A model generated the notes under the pieces. The model made no database searches and was not told the origin of the DNA. It saw only the letters and a program-made list of their open reading frames with translations. From assembly GCF_947489715.1 (NCBI RefSeq), contig NZ_CANLER010000004.1:310001-374000 (forward strand): a stretch of 64,000 nt of DNA. The letters are read 5' to 3'. Source of the stretch: an uncultured Roseovarius sp. (GTDB lineage Bacteria > Pseudomonadota > Alphaproteobacteria > Rhodobacterales > Rhodobacteraceae). The first letter of the stretch is position 1. Every line of letters begins with the position of its first letter. A program made the position numbers and the translations under genes. Shown here in pieces: positions 18,405-27,656 of this stretch.

Positions 18405-18770
18405 ATGCGTCTTATGAGATGGCTCATCGTTCAGGCAAGTCTGCTTGTTGTTATTCTCGGTATTTCACTGAGTGGCCTTGGTATGGCACAGTCCCATACC
18501 ACGATGACTTTGGATACTCCGATGATGGATCATTCGGGTCACGCAGATTTGGTTCGTGACGATCATAATATGCCCCCTGCAGATCACGGCCCGGCGCATG
18601 ACGGCCATGCAAGTTGCCCGATGATAGCCTGCTGTCACATAGGCGGGATCGCAACGCCATCCGTTCCTGCAATGACCGATGTTATCACGTGTCAACATAC
18701 TCTTTCGGCCGACCTTCATTTGACCAAGGCAGAACCTGAGAGCGCCAAGAAACCTCCAAAACACACCTGA
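18405..18770 (+). CDS. Exported His/Met/Cys-rich protein of the copper locus
   Basis: The 121-residue product has a signal peptide (cleavage near LGMAQS, residue 29) and a short mature chain packed with metal ligands: MMDHSGHADL, DDHNMPPADHGPAHDGHAS, and the CPMIACCHIGG cysteine cluster. No known enzyme domain is visible. It lies 88 bases before cusB and is divergent from copC, so a periplasmic copper or silver buffer is a reasonable inference. The ATG at 18405 is chosen; a second ATG three codons later is possible. Confidence 0.75.
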   Translation: MRLMRWLIVQASLLVVILGISLSGLGMAQSHTTMTLDTPMMDHSGHADLVRDDHNMPPADHGPAHDGHASCPMIACCHIGGIATPSVPAMTDVITCQHTLSADLHLTKAEPESAKKPPKHT

Positions 18771-18858
18771 CCTTTTGACAAGCAGCCCCTGCGACTGATC
18801 GCTCGGGCTTTCTTTGCGCGGTCTCCCTGTGGCCGCGCGTCAAAGACAGGATGATAAA

Positions 18859-21051
18859 ATGCGTGGAAGATACGTTGCGCTGGTAATTTTAGCCCTTGGT
18901 GCAGGCATCGCAGGTGGGGTTTGGTACGAACGGGAACGCGGCGCTATGGCGATGACCGCTGACGGTGCTGGGCCAGAAATACTCTATTGGGTGGCACCAA
19001 TGGACCCCAACTTCCGCAAGGATAGTCCCGGTAAATCTCCGATGGGGATGGACTTGGTGCCGGTCTATGAGGGGGATGAACCGTCGGGCGACCCAGAGGA
19101 TGTGAGCCTGAGTGCAGCTGAGATAAACACCATTGGTGTACGTACCGCCGTGGCGCGCGTGCAGGACGTGGCGCAACGGATCGAAACGGTGGGTTTTGTT
19201 GGCTACGACGAACATGGCACCAGCCATATCCATACCCGCGTAGAAGGCTGGATCGAACGGCTTGAAGTGCGCGCTGAGGGTGATCCGGTTGTACAAGGTG
19301 AGTTGCTCTTTGACCTCTACGCACCGGAAATTACCCTTGCCAGCTCTGAGCTCATCCGCGCAGTCAAGCGTAAGGATGCAGATGAGATCAACATCGCCCG
19401 ATCCAAACTTCAGAATTTTGGGGTTAGTGATCGTCAGATCGCCGAAATGGCAGAGGCGTCTATACCAGAAAAGCGTGTCAGGTATTACGCCCCGCAGGAT
19501 GGCGTCGTGATCGATTTGACGGCTGCGGACGGGATGTATTTGCAGCCGAACACCCGGGCGATGTCGCTGGGCGACTTGTCGTCTGTGTGGCTGCTCGTAG
19601 ACGTGTTCGAACGGGATATTGGGCGGCTCTCAACAGATATGATGGCCGAAGCCAGGTTCGAGCATATTCCGAGCCGAATATTCACCGGAGAGATCGACTA
19701 CATCTTCCCGGAGCTTGACGCCATGACCCGAACGCTACGGGTGCGATTACGGTTCGACAATGCCGAGGGCATCCTGAAACCCAACATGTTTGCCAATGTC
19801 GACTTGCTGCCGCGCGCGACACGTGAGGCGCTGACCGTCCCCTCCGAAGCCGTGATCCGTACTGGCCGGGCTGAACGCGTGATCCTGAAAACTGACGAAG
19901 GGACGTTCCGCCCGCGTCTTGTCACCACTGGTCTGCGGGATGGTTTCGGCGCGGAAGGCCGCACAGTCATCGAACAGGGTCTTGCCCCGGGCGATGAAGT
20001 AGTCGCCTCGGCCCAGTTCCTGATCGACAGCGAGAGTGCATTGAACGCCGGGATGCTGCGCTTCGCCCCCACAGAGGCAGAGCCGGTGGATGCCAAGGGT
20101 GTTCTGACTGCCTTTGATCCGGAAAACCGAAGTGCCACGATCCGGCATGACGCGATCCCAGCGTTGAACTGGCCCGCGCTTGAGACGGAATTTGCAATTC
20201 GCTCGGACGTTTATCTCGATGATTTGTCCTTGGGCGACGAATTAAAGTTCAAGGTGTTCCGGGGGGCCGACGGCCTGTTGGCGATCAGTGCCCTTGGTCG
20301 AGACGATGGTGTGGATGCCACCGGTGTGGGAATGGTCCATGCCATCACGCCTGATGGAAAGCTCAGTATCAGTCACGACCCAATCCCGGCGCTTGGCTGG
20401 CCCGCCATGCAAATGGACATGGACGTGGCCGGTCTGGATACCGCGGAGATTCCGTTGGACGTGAATGTGGAGTTCGACCTCGCCCAGGGAGAGGACGGGC
20501 TTTATGTTATCGTGGGTGTGCGGGCTGAGGGCGCGCCGGCGATGACGGCGAACGAGCCCGCGTCAGAAATGGAGGCGGAGACTGCTGCCCCGCCCATAGT
20601 GGTGGAGGGCGTGATCCAATCTGTCGATGCCGAGGCGCGCCAGGCGATGATCGCCCATGGTCCGATTGCCGAGATCGGAATGCCGGGCATGATGATGGTC
20701 TTCGATCTGGCCGACGATATTGACCCGGCCACGCTTCCGCTGGATCAGGACCTGTCGCTGACCTTCGCGCGTCCTGATGGGATGAAAATGATCCTGACCT
20801 CCTTCGAAACCACGGCCAAGCCCATGAAAGTCATGGGCACCGTCAACAGTGTCGACACGGATTCAGGCACCGCAAATGTCACGCACGAGCCAATCGCCGA
20901 AATTGGTATGCCGGGCATGACCATGGATTTCCCACTGGATGACACGCTCGACCCAGCCTCTCTTCCTATCGGCCAGGAAACAGGCCTTCTGCTCACGCAA
21001 GGACAAGACATGTCGCTCACCCTGCGGGGCGTGGCGGAGAGTGGATTATGA
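18859..21051 (+). CDS. cusB: CusB-type efflux adaptor with four C-terminal CusF-like modules
   Basis: Periplasmic adaptor of a heavy-metal RND pump, 730 residues from the ATG at 18859 (a TTG at 18814 in the same frame is not favoured). Order: N-terminal membrane anchor (7-22), heavy-metal-binding YWVAPMDPNF...GMDLVPVY segment (42-71), HlyD-type adaptor core (80-410), then four tandem CusF-like beta-barrels starting near 414, 489, 583 and 659. Usual CusB is about 400 residues and CusF is separate. Module 2 keeps the full His/Trp/Met/Met set (SHDPIPALGWPAMQM); modules 3 and 4 have Met in place of Trp (MPGMMM, MPGMTM); module 1 has lost both Met ligands (WPALET). The stop overlaps cusA (ATGA). 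Confidence 0.9.
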   Translation: MRGRYVALVILALGAGIAGGVWYERERGAMAMTADGAGPEILYWVAPMDPNFRKDSPGKSPMGMDLVPVYEGDEPSGDPEDVSLSAAEINTIGVRTAVARVQDVAQRIETVGFVGYDEHGTSHIHTRVEGWIERLEVRAEGDPVVQGELLFDLYAPEITLASSELIRAVKRKDADEINIARSKLQNFGVSDRQIAEMAEASIPEKRVRYYAPQDGVVIDLTAADGMYLQPNTRAMSLGDLSSVWLLVDVFERDIGRLSTDMMAEARFEHIPSRIFTGEIDYIFPELDAMTRTLRVRLRFDNAEGILKPNMFANVDLLPRATREALTVPSEAVIRTGRAERVILKTDEGTFRPRLVTTGLRDGFGAEGRTVIEQGLAPGDEVVASAQFLIDSESALNAGMLRFAPTEAEPVDAKGVLTAFDPENRSATIRHDAIPALNWPALETEFAIRSDVYLDDLSLGDELKFKVFRGADGLLAISALGRDDGVDATGVGMVHAITPDGKLSISHDPIPALGWPAMQMDMDVAGLDTAEIPLDVNVEFDLAQGEDGLYVIVGVRAEGAPAMTANEPASEMEAETAAPPIVVEGVIQSVDAEARQAMIAHGPIAEIGMPGMMMVFDLADDIDPATLPLDQDLSLTFARPDGMKMILTSFETTAKPMKVMGTVNSVDTDSGTANVTHEPIAEIGMPGMTMDFPLDDTLDPASLPIGQETGLLLTQGQDMSLTLRGVAESGL

Positions 21052-24000
21052 TCGCCGCGCTCATCCGATGGTCAATTGCCAACCGTTTTGTCGTTGTCGT
21101 TCTGGCCTTTATGTTGGGGGCTGCGGGCCTTTGGGCGGCGCGCACCACACCCGTAGACGCCATCCCCGACCTTTCCGATGTACAGGTTATCGTCAAAACA
21201 CCCTATGCCGGGCAAGCTCCGCAAGTGGTGGAGGATCAGGTGACCTATCCCATCGCCACTGCGATGCTCGCGGTTCCCGGTGCTGTGGATGTGCGTGGCT
21301 TTTCCTTCTTCGGAGACAGCTATGTCTATGTCGTGTTCGAAGACGGCACCGATCTATACTGGGCCCGTTCGCGTGTCTTGGAATACCTCGCGCAGGTGCA
21401 ATCCCGACTTCCGGCAGGTGTGAACCCCGAACTGGGACCGGACGCGACCGGCGTCGGCTGGATTTACCAATATGCCCTGATCGACCGCACCGGTGGACAT
21501 GATCTGTCGCAGCTCAGAGCCATTCAGGATTGGTTTCTGAAGTTCGAGTTGCAGACGATTGATGGCGTTTCCGAAGTGGCCACCATCGGCGGCATGGTCA
21601 AGCAATACCAGATCGTCGTTGACCCCAATAAGCTGCGCGCCTTCGATATCCCGCTCGCCAAACTTTTGGCGGCGATCGAGATGGCCAACCGTGAAACCGG
21701 CGGCAGTGTCATCGAAATGGCCGAGGCCGAATATATGGTACGCGCCACCGGCTATGTGGACGGGCTGGACGATCTGGCCGCCATTCCGCTGATGGTCAAC
21801 GAGCGCGGCGCAGCGCTGACCCTCGGGGATGTCGCCGAAATCCGCTTTGGCCCCGAGATGCGGCGCGGTGTGGGCGAGTTTGACGGTGAAGGGGATGCCG
21901 TCGGAGCCGTGGTGATCATGCGTTGGGGGGAAAATGCCCTGACCACGATCCAGGCGGTAGAGCAAAAGCTGGGCGAATTGCGTGGCTCTTTGCCTGAGGG
22001 CGTTGAGATCGTCACCACCTATGATCGCTCCGGTGTGATCGAGCGGGCGATTGAGAACCTGCAAAAGAAGCTCACCGAAGAATTTATCGTCGTCATTCTG
22101 GTCTGTGGCGCGTTCCTGCTGCATCTGCGCTCGTCGCTGGTGATCGTGCTGTTCCTGCCGCTCGGCGTTTTGGCGGCGTTTGTTGTGATGCGCCTGCAGG
22201 GGGTGAATGCTAATATCATGTCCCTGGGTGGGATCGCGATTGCTATCGGGGCTATGGTGGATGCGGCCATCGTGATGATCGAAGCCATGCACCGGAAGAT
22301 CGAAGACGGCAAGATTACCCGCGAAAACCGATGGAAGGTGGTGGGCGACGCGGCCTCCGAAGTCGGCCCGGCACTCTTCTTCTCGCTGGCGATCATCACG
22401 GTCAGCTTCATTCCGGTATTCGTGCTGGAGGCACAGGAAGGCCGTCTGTTCAAGCCGCTGGCCTTCACCAAGACCTATGCAATGGCTGCTGCTGCGATCC
22501 TGTCGGTCACCCTGGTGCCGGTGATGATGGGTTACTTCATTCGGGGCCGCATTATTGCCGAGCGACGTAACCCGCTGAACCTGCTGTGCCAGTGGATGTA
22601 CCGGCCATTTCTGGATGCCGCCGTGGCCTGGCCTTGGGCGACAACCCTTCTGGCGGGCGCATTGGTGGCCTCCATGTGGTATCCCGCGCAGCGCCTTGGG
22701 ACCGAGTTCATGCCCGCCCTGAACGAGGGCGATTTCCTCTACATGCCATCGCTCTATCCCGGTGTTTCCATCGGCAAGGCGCGCGAGGTCTTGCAACAGA
22801 CCAACCGGTTGATCCGCGACGTGCCGGAGGTCAAGAACGTGCATGGCAAACTGGGCCGTGCCGATACGGCGACCGATCCGGCCCCGCTGACCATGATCGA
22901 GACCACGATCCAACTCAAACCCGAAGACGAATGGCGACCGGGTGTCACAATGGATGATATTCGGGCCGAGCTTGATAGACGGGTGCAGGTGCCCGGCGTC
23001 ACAAATGTCTGGATACAGCCGATCAAGAACCGGATCGACATGCTGGCAACGGGTGTCAAGACGCCAGTAGGAGTCAAGATTTCCGGGGCCGATCTGGACG
23101 TGATCGAAGAGATCGCGATTGCCGTCGAGCGAGCGGTTGCCGATATTCCCGGCACCACCTCGGCCTATGCGGAACGACCCGTCGGTGGGCGTTATATCGA
23201 GATCGACATCGACCGCGCGGCAGCGGCTCGCTACGCCCTCTCAATTGCCGATGTGCAGCAGTTGGTGCAGACCGCCATTGGTGGCCAAACGATTGCCGAA
23301 AGCGTCGAAGGGCTGGAACGGTTCCCGATCAACCTGCGTTACCCCCGTGACTGGCGCGACAGCCCGGATCGGATGGCCAATCTGCCGATGGTGACCCCAT
23401 CGGGTGCGCAAATTCCGCTGTCGGCAGTGGCGGACATCAAGCTGGTCGATGGGCCAGGTATGATCCGCTCGGAGAACGCGCGGCGCACGGGCCTTGTGTT
23501 CATTGATATCGCAGGTCGAGACTTGGGCGGTTACGTTACCGAGGCGCGCGCCCATGTTGCCAAAACCGTCGAACTGCCGCCGGGTTACGCACTGTCGTGG
23601 TCCGGGCAGTATGAATACATTGAACGAGTACAGGAGAAGCTGTCTGTCGTTGCCCCGGCCACGCTATTGATCATCACACTGATGCTGTTTCTGGCGTTCA
23701 ACCGGGTATCTGAAGTGGCCATTATCCTGCTGGCTCTGCCGGTGGCTCTTGCGGGCGGTGTCTGGTTGGTCTGGTATCTCGGGTTTGCGATTTCCGTTGC
23801 TGTATTGGTAGGTTTCATCGCTTTGGCGGGTGTGGCTGTGGAAACCGCAATCGTGATGCTGCTCTATCTCAACTTGGCCTGGGATAAACGCGTCAAGGCG
23901 GCACAAGAAGAAGGGCGGGCGCTGGTCAGGGACGACATCGAGGAGGCCGTTTTCGAGGGCGCGCTTTTGCGCCTTAGACCCAAACTGATGACGGTAGCCA

Positions 24001-24227
24001 CGATTTTTGCCGGGCTGATCCCGATCATGTACGGCACCGGCACAGGATCGGAAGTCATGCAACGCATCGCCGCTCCGATGATTGGCGGCATGGCCACCGC
24101 CACCATCCTCACGCTGTTCGTCATTCCAGCAATCTTCGTGATCTGGAAACGCTTCAGCCTGCGAAAAACAAATCGCCTGATAGCAAACAACCCGCCGCAG
24201 GGAGCAATCCTCACCCCGGGCGAATAG
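21048..24227 (+). CDS. cusA: Heavy-metal RND efflux pump CusA/CzcA family
   Basis: The proton-driven pump subunit, 1059 residues, with twelve expected transmembrane helices. The HME signature in TM4, GAMVDAAIVMIE, includes D405, the proton-relay residue numbered identically in E. coli CusA. The periplasmic segment NRIDMLATGVKTPVG carries M665, matching the methionine of the CusA copper/silver site, which favours Cu(I)/Ag(I) over Zn/Co/Cd. No outer-membrane CusC or two-component regulator gene is next to it, so an unlinked TolC-type channel is likely used. Confidence 0.94.
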   Translation: MIAALIRWSIANRFVVVVLAFMLGAAGLWAARTTPVDAIPDLSDVQVIVKTPYAGQAPQVVEDQVTYPIATAMLAVPGAVDVRGFSFFGDSYVYVVFEDGTDLYWARSRVLEYLAQVQSRLPAGVNPELGPDATGVGWIYQYALIDRTGGHDLSQLRAIQDWFLKFELQTIDGVSEVATIGGMVKQYQIVVDPNKLRAFDIPLAKLLAAIEMANRETGGSVIEMAEAEYMVRATGYVDGLDDLAAIPLMVNERGAALTLGDVAEIRFGPEMRRGVGEFDGEGDAVGAVVIMRWGENALTTIQAVEQKLGELRGSLPEGVEIVTTYDRSGVIERAIENLQKKLTEEFIVVILVCGAFLLHLRSSLVIVLFLPLGVLAAFVVMRLQGVNANIMSLGGIAIAIGAMVDAAIVMIEAMHRKIEDGKITRENRWKVVGDAASEVGPALFFSLAIITVSFIPVFVLEAQEGRLFKPLAFTKTYAMAAAAILSVTLVPVMMGYFIRGRIIAERRNPLNLLCQWMYRPFLDAAVAWPWATTLLAGALVASMWYPAQRLGTEFMPALNEGDFLYMPSLYPGVSIGKAREVLQQTNRLIRDVPEVKNVHGKLGRADTATDPAPLTMIETTIQLKPEDEWRPGVTMDDIRAELDRRVQVPGVTNVWIQPIKNRIDMLATGVKTPVGVKISGADLDVIEEIAIAVERAVADIPGTTSAYAERPVGGRYIEIDIDRAAAARYALSIADVQQLVQTAIGGQTIAESVEGLERFPINLRYPRDWRDSPDRMANLPMVTPSGAQIPLSAVADIKLVDGPGMIRSENARRTGLVFIDIAGRDLGGYVTEARAHVAKTVELPPGYALSWSGQYEYIERVQEKLSVVAPATLLIITLMLFLAFNRVSEVAIILLALPVALAGGVWLVWYLGFAISVAVLVGFIALAGVAVETAIVMLLYLNLAWDKRVKAAQEEGRALVRDDIEEAVFEGALLRLRPKLMTVATIFAGLIPIMYGTGTGSEVMQRIAAPMIGGMATATILTLFVIPAIFVIWKRFSLRKTNRLIANNPPQGAILTPGE

Positions 24228-24701
24228 CCCATCACAGTTTTCAACCTCAATGGTGAACTCTATGCGAAACTTAATCCTACTTTTGATGGTGAACGGTCTG
24301 TTGTCCACCAAGCAGTCGTCTGATTGTCCAATAGTGCTGCGCTATGAATGAAGGTCTGGTTCCGGGAAATTGGATGGCCGGAATTTTACTTGACTGAATG
24401 CCCGGTAAGGGCCGTCCCCGATTGACTCTGGTTCAACCAAATCTGTGCATCATGCAGCGCTTCCGATGACCGGTTGGAGTCCAATGGTATTGCATTGCAC
24501 TAGGTGGGGACATTTATAGCGCTCTCGAAACCGATCCCTTTTTCGCCCATCCGCATGATCCAAACTTCTGACCTTATCACTGCTCTCTTTCTGCAAAACA
24601 CAAGCAGAGGCGACGGAATTGGACGGTTTGATATCTGAGCGAGCCCAATTGACCGATGTCTCGCGACGAATTCTTTTTTTGTACGAGGAAAATCTATTTA
24701 C
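24228..24701. other. Intergenic stretch, no gene seen
   Basis: About 470 bases after cusA with stop codons in all frames and no convincing ORF. A stretch around 24390-24430 (ending GGTAAGGGCCG) resembles decayed intergenic fragments seen elsewhere in the window. It probably marks the right edge of the copper segment. Confidence 0.5.
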
Positions 24702-24738
24702 TGTCTATATTGACAATTAATTAAATCAATCCTACATC
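24702..24738 (+). promoter_or_regulatory. Promoter and near-palindromic operator of the TetR-led operon
   Basis: TTGACA (24710-24715), a 17-base spacer and TACATC (24733-24738) form a good sigma-70 type promoter 25 bases ahead of the TetR start. TGTCTATATTGACA (24702-24715) is a 12-of-14 palindrome overlapping the -35 box, well placed for autorepression by the TetR protein. Confidence 0.55.
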
Positions 24739-24762
24739 CGGTCGACCTGATGAAGAAAGTCA

Positions 24763-25362
24763 ATGGATATGGCGGGACGCCCCTCAAATCAAAAAGAGCG
24801 CTACCTCCAGGTGATGAAGGCAATGGTACGTTGTGTGGCCCGGTTCGGATTGGAGGGGGCAACGCTCGAACGGATTGCCGCAGAGGCTGAACTGTCGCGC
24901 CCACTGATCCGGCATCACCTCGGCAATCGGAAAGACATGCTGCACAAGCTGACATCTTATGTTCTGTCGGCATTTACGGAACGAACCGACGAGATGCTGG
25001 CCAGCCTTCCCGAGACCGGCAGACCTGAGGCGTTGTTGAATGCGTTGTTTGCCGAAGACCGTTCTGTGTCATCCGATATGGTCATGGCATTTGCTGCACT
25101 GACTGCACGGGCCACCGAAGATCAAGGACTGCGTGACGATTGTCGGCGGTGGATCCTTGAATTCGAGAAAAAGATCGCGGCTGTGCTTGCCTCTGGCTCG
25201 GAGAATACCGGGCATCCAAAATTTGCCGAGGCAGCCACAGGCGTTACGGCCATCTACTTCAACGCGGCTTCGCTGGCCCCGCTGGAGATGCCGAGAACCT
25301 GGCTGCTTGCCTCAAGACACGCGGCGCAAGGCCTGCTGGAAATAATCGGTGAAAACGCATGA
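24763..25362 (+). CDS. TetR-family transcriptional regulator
   Basis: The 199-residue protein has an N-terminal TetR helix-turn-helix (ATLERIAAEAELSRPLIRHHLGNRKDMLHKL, about residues 33-63, with the typical H-x-x-x-K-x-x-L-x end) and a helical ligand domain resembling BetI-type C-termini. It is first in an operon of six overlapping or nearly touching genes and has a palindromic site over its own promoter, so it probably represses this operon until the substrate of the Rieske oxygenase is present. The next gene starts inside its stop codon (ATGA). Confidence 0.88.
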   Translation: MDMAGRPSNQKERYLQVMKAMVRCVARFGLEGATLERIAAEAELSRPLIRHHLGNRKDMLHKLTSYVLSAFTERTDEMLASLPETGRPEALLNALFAEDRSVSSDMVMAFAALTARATEDQGLRDDCRRWILEFEKKIAAVLASGSENTGHPKFAEAATGVTAIYFNAASLAPLEMPRTWLLASRHAAQGLLEIIGENA

Positions 25363-25607
25363 ACCCGCGCATCCTGAACTATATCGGATTTGCCGTTCTG
25401 GCGATTTCGACCGTGCTTGGATTTCAATCGCTTTGGGGCATCCTGTTCCTTTACTGGACGATCCCCAATTTCTACTCGGGGCACGCCTTTCTGCTGTCTG
25501 AGGTATCCCGCGCACATGACCCGATCCTGTTTTGGCTGATCCAGATAGCCTGGGTTTCAATCGGCATTATGCTGTTGCTCTCTGATTTTTTGCCCGGCTG
25601 GGCCTGA
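25359..25607 (+). CDS. Small two-helix membrane protein
   Basis: The 82-residue product has two hydrophobic helices (about 9-33 and 57-78) joined by a short loop with a conserved-looking FYSGHAFLLSEV. I do not recognise the family. Translation is probably coupled to the TetR gene by the ATGA overlap, and the Rieske gene follows 22 bases later. It could be a membrane partner for substrate entry or for the downstream ABC-type membrane protein; this is inference from position only. Confidence 0.7.
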   Translation: MNPRILNYIGFAVLAISTVLGFQSLWGILFLYWTIPNFYSGHAFLLSEVSRAHDPILFWLIQIAWVSIGIMLLLSDFLPGWA

Positions 25608-25629
25608 GCCCGCTCTGAGGAGTTTCCCC

Positions 25630-26781
25630 ATGTCTACCATGCTGCACCTGCTGCCTACCGACGCCTACACTTCGCAAGAATGGTTCGACCGCGAGATGCG
25701 CGAGATCTTCTCGAAGACCTGGATCTATGCCGGGTTCATGGAGGATGTCGGCGAACCGGGCCAGTATATAAGCGTGCAGGCCGGGCTGAACAACATCTTC
25801 ATCGTGATGGGCCGTGATCGCCGGCTGCGCGCATTTCACAATATCTGTCGCCATCGCGGCACACAGCTGATCCGCGCGGTCGGGAAAACCCAGAAGGCGC
25901 TGACCTGCCCGTATCATGACTGGACCTACGATCTTGAGGGCAACCTGATCTCGGTCCCTGAAGAACACGAGGAGTTTGGCAAGGTCGATAAATCCTGCCA
26001 CGGGTTGAAACGCGCCAGCGTGGATATCTGGAAATCGATGATCTTTATCCATCCCGACGCCGACGCCGACCCGATCACCGATTGGTTCGCCCCGGCCGAA
26101 GATCAGATCGGGCCACATGTGCCGGAAGAGCTTGTTGAGTATGAAGAGTTGAACACCTCGTATGAAATCAAGGCCAACTGGAAGATCGTGGTTGAGAATT
26201 ACATCGACGTGTACCACCTCAGCCACCTGCATTCCGGCACGCTTGCCATGTATGATCACAAATCCGCCAAGTATGGATTTGTCGGCGACCACTACATGTT
26301 CTGGGAACCGCCCGAGGCTTCGTTCGCCAAGTACCAGGATAAAAAGCTGATCGCCCCGCGGGTGATCCCCGAAGATCAGAACGGCGCCTGGGTGCCGATG
26401 CTTTGGCCGGGGATCGGTATTGGTGCCACGGAAGACGGCTGGAACATCTTCATCGTCGAACCGCTTGGGCCTGCGCTGACACGAGTGACCAACCGCGGGC
26501 GCGTTGCCAACGCATCGAACTGGGAATTCGCCAAGCAAGAGATGAAATCCTCGAACTTCTGGACCAAGTTTGGATTGAGCGGCAAATACGAAGCCCATGA
26601 TGCCCAAAGCGAAGACGATCCGATGGCGGGTGGAGATTTCACCGCCGAAGATATATATGCCTGCGAGCGGCAGCAGGCCTCGCTGAAATCACCCTATTTC
26701 GAAACAGGCCCCGCCGCAAAGGGCGAAAGCCCGGTGATCGAGCATCAGAAAGTCGTCCTGCGCTGGCTGGGTGAGGCATGA
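25630..26781 (+). CDS. Rieske non-heme iron oxygenase, alpha subunit (Asp-bridged type)
   Basis: The 383-residue enzyme has the Rieske 2Fe-2S site C73-x-H75 and C93-x-x-H96 and the catalytic iron motif EN-YIDVYHLSHLH with D193, H196 and H201. The Asp at 193 is the classical bridge to the neighbouring Rieske centre, unlike the two Glu-bridged oxygenases further along the window. GAGGAG precedes the ATG. Electrons most likely come from the FAD/2Fe-2S reductase at the end of the same operon. Monooxygenation or demethylation of a small substrate is typical for stand-alone alpha subunits of this length; the substrate is not identifiable. Confidence 0.9.
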   Translation: MSTMLHLLPTDAYTSQEWFDREMREIFSKTWIYAGFMEDVGEPGQYISVQAGLNNIFIVMGRDRRLRAFHNICRHRGTQLIRAVGKTQKALTCPYHDWTYDLEGNLISVPEEHEEFGKVDKSCHGLKRASVDIWKSMIFIHPDADADPITDWFAPAEDQIGPHVPEELVEYEELNTSYEIKANWKIVVENYIDVYHLSHLHSGTLAMYDHKSAKYGFVGDHYMFWEPPEASFAKYQDKKLIAPRVIPEDQNGAWVPMLWPGIGIGATEDGWNIFIVEPLGPALTRVTNRGRVANASNWEFAKQEMKSSNFWTKFGLSGKYEAHDAQSEDDPMAGGDFTAEDIYACERQQASLKSPYFETGPAAKGESPVIEHQKVVLRWLGEA

Positions 26782-27656
26782 TTGCGAAAACCGACACGCT
26801 GTCGATTGGCACCTTGTTCCGAACCTTCTGGGGCAAGGTCCTGATCACATGGGGCCTGACGCTGATGGAGACGGCGTTTTTCGCCCTGATGCCCCTGATG
26901 ATCGGTCATTCGATTGATGGGCTGCTGAGCGGCGACTTGCAGCCCTTTCAGTTTCTGATTGCCATGTTTGTGCTTGTCCTGATTGTCGCCACTGGCCGGC
27001 GCATCTATGACACGCGCGCCTACGGGACGATGCGCGTTGAGCTGGGCAAGGCGCAGGCTGCGCGTTCTGCGCAGGATCCGGTCAGCATTGCCAATGCCCG
27101 CGTGCTTATGGGCCGAGAATTGGTGGATTTTCTCGAGGACACCGCCCCCAAAACGATGACGGCCCTTGTTCAGGTGGTGGCATCGGTCGTAATCCTCTTG
27201 TCTTTCCATGGCACGCTTGCGCTTTCAAGCGGCGGGTCAGCCATTGCAATCCTGGTGATCTACGCGCTTTTTTCGCGCAGCTTTTTCCGCGCCAACGCGG
27301 CGCTGAACGAACAGTCGGAAAATCAGGTCTCGGTCCTGGAAAGCAAAAGTCCGAAACAGATCGCGGCCTATTTTCCTGGCCTGCGGCGGCAGGAAGTCCG
27401 GCTGTCAGATACCGAAAGCCTGGTCTATGGTCTTATCTTTGCCGTGCTGATGACGATGGTTGCCTTCAATCTGTGGTTTGCCGCCACGCAAAGCGGCGCA
27501 TCCGCCGGGGATATCTTTGCCATCGTCACCTATTCCACGCAGTTCCTCGAAGCCGCGGTCACCCTTCCCTTTGCGCTTCAGAACCTGAAAAGGCTGCGCG
27601 AAATCACACATCGCATCAACCGATCCGGCCGCGCTTTGGTGGGGGAAGGCAAATGA
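26778..27656 (+). CDS. ABC transporter six-transmembrane domain protein without ATPase
   Basis: The 292-residue protein has about six hydrophobic segments laid out as in the ABC_membrane_3 (PF13748) group, the membrane half of an exporter-like ABC protein. No Walker A or signature motif is present and the protein stops right after the last helix, so it lacks a nucleotide-binding domain. It starts within the stop of the Rieske gene (ATGA) and its own stop overlaps the following gene. A role as transporter half or membrane scaffold for the oxygenase is open. Confidence 0.8.
   Translation: MIAKTDTLSIGTLFRTFWGKVLITWGLTLMETAFFALMPLMIGHSIDGLLSGDLQPFQFLIAMFVLVLIVATGRRIYDTRAYGTMRVELGKAQAARSAQDPVSIANARVLMGRELVDFLEDTAPKTMTALVQVVASVVILLSFHGTLALSSGGSAIAILVIYALFSRSFFRANAALNEQSENQVSVLESKSPKQIAAYFPGLRRQEVRLSDTESLVYGLIFAVLMTMVAFNLWFAATQSGASAGDIFAIVTYSTQFLEAAVTLPFALQNLKRLREITHRINRSGRALVGEGK

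Noticed and set aside
18816..18838. Short inverted repeat GCGCGG/CCGCGC before cusB
   Set aside because: Only 6-bp GC-rich arms, which are common by chance in such DNA.
21354..22913. 519-codon open frame antisense to cusA
   Set aside because: It lies wholly inside a confidently assigned RND pump gene; the His/Gln/Arg-rich product is typical of antisense frames in GC-rich DNA.
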